Shown: in pieces, positions 7,360-8,630 of the stretch
Layout: every line of letters begins with the position of its first letter
Numbering within the stretch: position 1 is the stretch's first letter
Assembly (NCBI GenBank): GCA_902783175.1
Contig: CACZQA010000233.1
Location: 1-8,630 of the forward strand
Direction: 5' to 3'
Length of the DNA: 8,630 nucleotides
Source of the DNA: an uncultured Coriobacteriaceae bacterium
GTDB lineage: Bacteria; Actinomycetota; Coriobacteriia; Coriobacteriales; QAMH01
The notes under the pieces: generated by a model
Database searches by the model: none
The model's input: the letters and a program-made list of their open reading frames with translations, nothing else
What the model was told of the DNA's origin: nothing
Made by a program: the position numbers and the translations under genes

Positions 7360-8400
7360 TTACCTCTGTTGCATGTATGGCTGCGAGAGAAAATCGGGCG
7401 CCTCGAGCACGGCGGCACACCCCTGGACGACGTTGATGAGCGCGGTGTCGGAGACGTGGACCGGCACGCCGATTTCTGCGCGCAGGCGCTCGTCCAGACC
7501 GCGCAGCATTCCGCCGCCGCCGGTGAGGGTGATGCCGTATTCCATGAGGTCAGACGCCAAGTCGGGAGGCGTCTCGTCCATGGTGTCCTTGACTGCCTGG
7601 ATCATCTTGCTGACCGGCTCCTCAAGCGCCTCGCGCACGTCCTCGCTCTCGATGCGGACGGTGCGGGGCAGGCCGGAGAGCAGGTCGCGGCCGCGGACCT
7701 CGACGTCGACTTCCTCGACGAGCGGGGCGGCAGAGCCGATGGTGATCTTGATTTCCTCGGCGGTACGCTCGCCGATGGCCATGTTGTAGTGGTTTTTCGC
7801 GTACTGGACGATGGCGGAGTCGAACGAATCGCCCGCGATGCGGATCGACGTCGCCTTGACGATGCCGCCCATCGAGATGACGGCGACCTCGGTGGTGCCG
7901 CCTCCGATGTCGACGACCATGGAGCCCGTCGGGCTGTCCACCGGCAGGCCGGCGCCGATGGCAGCCGCCATGGGCTCCTCGATGAGGAAGGCCTGGCGTG
8001 CGCCGGCGGTGATGGTCGCCTCGAACACGGCGCGCTTCTCGACGCTCGTGACGCCGCTCGGGACGCACACGACGACGCGCGGCTTGGGATGCCAGGGCAT
8101 GCGCTTGCCCTGCGCCTTGTCGATGAAGTAGCGAAGCATTGCCTCGGTGACGTCGAAGTCTGCGATGACTCCGTCTTTGAGGGGGCGCATGGCGACGATG
8201 CTGCCGGGCGTGCGGCCCAACATGTCCTTCGCCTGCGAGCCAACAGCCAAAACGCGCTGGTCTTGCTGCTCGATTGCCACAACAGAAGGCTCGTTTATGA
8301 CGATGCCCTGCCCGCGAACCGACACCAGAGTGTTGGCCGTACCCAGGTCGATAGCCATGTCGCTACCGAAATTGCCAAATAGTCTGTCTGTCAGCGACAT
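7360..8400 (-). CDS. mreB: MreB, actin-like rod-shape cytoskeletal ATPase
   Basis: This 346-residue actin homologue polymerises on the inner face of the membrane and guides side-wall synthesis. The actin-fold nucleotide motifs are complete: phosphate-1 DLGTANT (18-24), IEEPMAAAIGAG (140-151), phosphate-2 VVDIGGGTTEVAV (162-174), RIAGDSFD (187-194) and the adenosine motif TGGGGMLRGL (293-302). The length is typical for MreB, and no insertion or missing key residue is visible. Its position as first gene of an mreBCD-mrdA-rodA run makes MreB more likely than Mbl. The ATG at 8400 has a strong GAGGAG at 8406-8411, five bases upstream. It is the first gene of the apparent operon; the control region lies in 8401-8630. 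Confidence 0.98.
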   Translation of the reverse strand: MSLTDRLFGNFGSDMAIDLGTANTLVSVRGQGIVINEPSVVAIEQQDQRVLAVGSQAKDMLGRTPGSIVAMRPLKDGVIADFDVTEAMLRYFIDKAQGKRMPWHPKPRVVVCVPSGVTSVEKRAVFEATITAGARQAFLIEEPMAAAIGAGLPVDSPTGSMVVDIGGGTTEVAVISMGGIVKATSIRIAGDSFDSAIVQYAKNHYNMAIGERTAEEIKITIGSAAPLVEEVDVEVRGRDLLSGLPRTVRIESEDVREALEEPVSKMIQAVKDTMDETPPDLASDLMEYGITLTGGGGMLRGLDERLRAEIGVPVHVSDTALINVVQGCAAVLEAPDFLSQPYMQQR

Positions 8401-8461
8401 GGTCGCTCCTCACTTCAACTGCATTTAAGTTTCGTTAGGCTGCAAAAAGCAGTGGTTCGCT

Positions 8462-8471
8462 AGTTTATCAC
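8462..8471 (-). promoter_or_regulatory. Candidate extended -10 element for the mreB operon
   Basis: TG-A-TAAACT matches the extended -10 pattern TGnTATAAT at four of six core positions, and it lies in the only fairly AT-rich stretch of the leader. Transcription would begin near 8455, leaving a 5' leader of about 55 bases. No good -35 hexamer stands 16-18 bases upstream (the best is CTGCCG at 8485-8490), so this is a weak call. It also overlaps the triple stop TAG-TGA-TAA at 8465-8473. Confidence 0.25.
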
Positions 8472-8542
8472 TACTCTCCCCGCTCGGCAGGGACACCAAC
8501 AGTAATCACATAACACCCGGTCTGTCCCCAGCGCCGCGTGCG

Positions 8543-8576
8543 CCCCGAAGGCGCGGGCCCCGAAGGCGCCGGCCCC
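8543..8576. repeat. Two-copy 15-base tandem repeat upstream of mreB
   Basis: The unit ccccgaaggcgcggg at 8543-8557 is followed directly by ccccgaaggcgccgg at 8558-8572 (one mismatch) and the first four bases of a third unit. The first copy with its flank (8540-8554) can also fold as GCGCC/GGCGC around a five-base loop. No T-run follows on either strand, so an intrinsic terminator is not supported. It may be a local duplication without function. Confidence 0.7.
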
Positions 8577-8590
8577 AAACACGCCGGATG

Positions 8591-8605
8591 CGTGGCAGTG
8601 CCACG
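8591..8605. repeat. Perfect 15-base palindrome (7-base arms, 1-base centre) in the mreB leader
   Basis: CGTGGCA-G-TGCCACG is a perfect inverted repeat with a one-base centre, about 190 bases upstream of the mreB start. Its symmetry fits a dimeric DNA-binding protein better than an RNA hairpin, because a one-base loop cannot form without opening the stem. No regulator is identified, and the site may belong to a gene beyond the right edge. Confidence 0.45.
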
Positions 8606-8630
8606 GTTCTCGCGCAGCGGACGTGGGATG

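Larger units (their letters stand above)
8401..8630. other. Leader region upstream of mreB, no convincing gene
   Basis: The 230 bases contain the mreB Shine-Dalgarno, the weak -10 candidate, a short CTGC/GCAG inverted repeat (8440-8452), a GGGACA/TGTCCC inverted repeat (8490-8495 and 8523-8528), the tandem repeat and the palindrome. On the minus strand two frames stay open from the edge, to TAG at 8471-8473 and TAG at 8461-8463. The third stays open until about 8508. Open frames are expected at this GC content, so the end of an upstream gene is possible but not shown. Confidence 0.5.

Noticed and set aside
8440..8452. Hairpin CTGC-AAAAA-GCAG in the mreB leader as a regulatory RNA element
   Set aside because: A four-base stem is too short to call, and nothing else resembling a riboswitch surrounds it.
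8540..8576. Rho-independent terminator of an upstream gene
   Set aside because: A GC-rich stem can form, but no T-run follows on either strand.
8591..8608. Sigma-54 type promoter (TGGCAC with a downstream GC)
   Set aside because: The distance between the GG and GC elements is off by one base, the TTGC element is absent, and Actinobacteria generally lack sigma-54.

Overview
The window looks like a chromosomal segment of a high-GC Gram-positive bacterium, most likely a Coriobacteriia-type actinobacterium (Collinsella/Olsenella/Eggerthella relatives). The base composition is high-GC, Shine-Dalgarno sites are strong and purine-rich, and a complete lateral-wall elongation (Rod) cluster is paired with a DUF697 protein. 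The taxonomic call is inference. No mobile element, CRISPR array, tRNA or rRNA was seen.

All genes lie on the minus strand and read from right to left. After a roughly 230-base leader (8401-8630), the order is mreB (8400-7360), mreC (7352-6222), mreD (6229-5669), mrdA/PBP2 (5650-3614), rodA (3607-2381), a DUF697 membrane-associated protein (2381-1329), and a radical SAM protein of the TIGR03960 type (1319 to beyond base 1). Gaps between genes are 6-18 bases. mreC and mreD overlap by 8 bases, and rodA and the DUF697 gene share one base (TAATG). Every gene has its own Shine-Dalgarno site, usually inside or over the end of the gene before it, so the set very probably forms one translationally coupled operon read from the 8401-8630 region.

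MreB filaments orient the machine. MreC and MreD link it through the membrane. RodA (SEDS glycosyltransferase) polymerises lipid II, and PBP2 (class B transpeptidase) cross-links the product. The last two genes are not core elongasome parts. The DUF697 protein has a Rossmann-like front half that resembles a GTPase domain without a P-loop. The radical SAM protein belongs to a family I recall as being found upstream of a DUF2344 protein, rng and rplU-rpmA-obg, so those genes may continue past the left edge.

The most interesting details are in PBP2. Three cysteines and a histidine (C407, C422, H428, C441) have exactly the spacing of the zinc ligands described for Acinetobacter PBP2, with cysteines replacing both aspartates. 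PBP2 also has an extra N-terminal membrane segment, a second plausible start codon and a cysteine-rich C-terminal patch. The mreB leader holds a perfect 15-base palindrome and a 15-base tandem repeat, neither of which I can explain.
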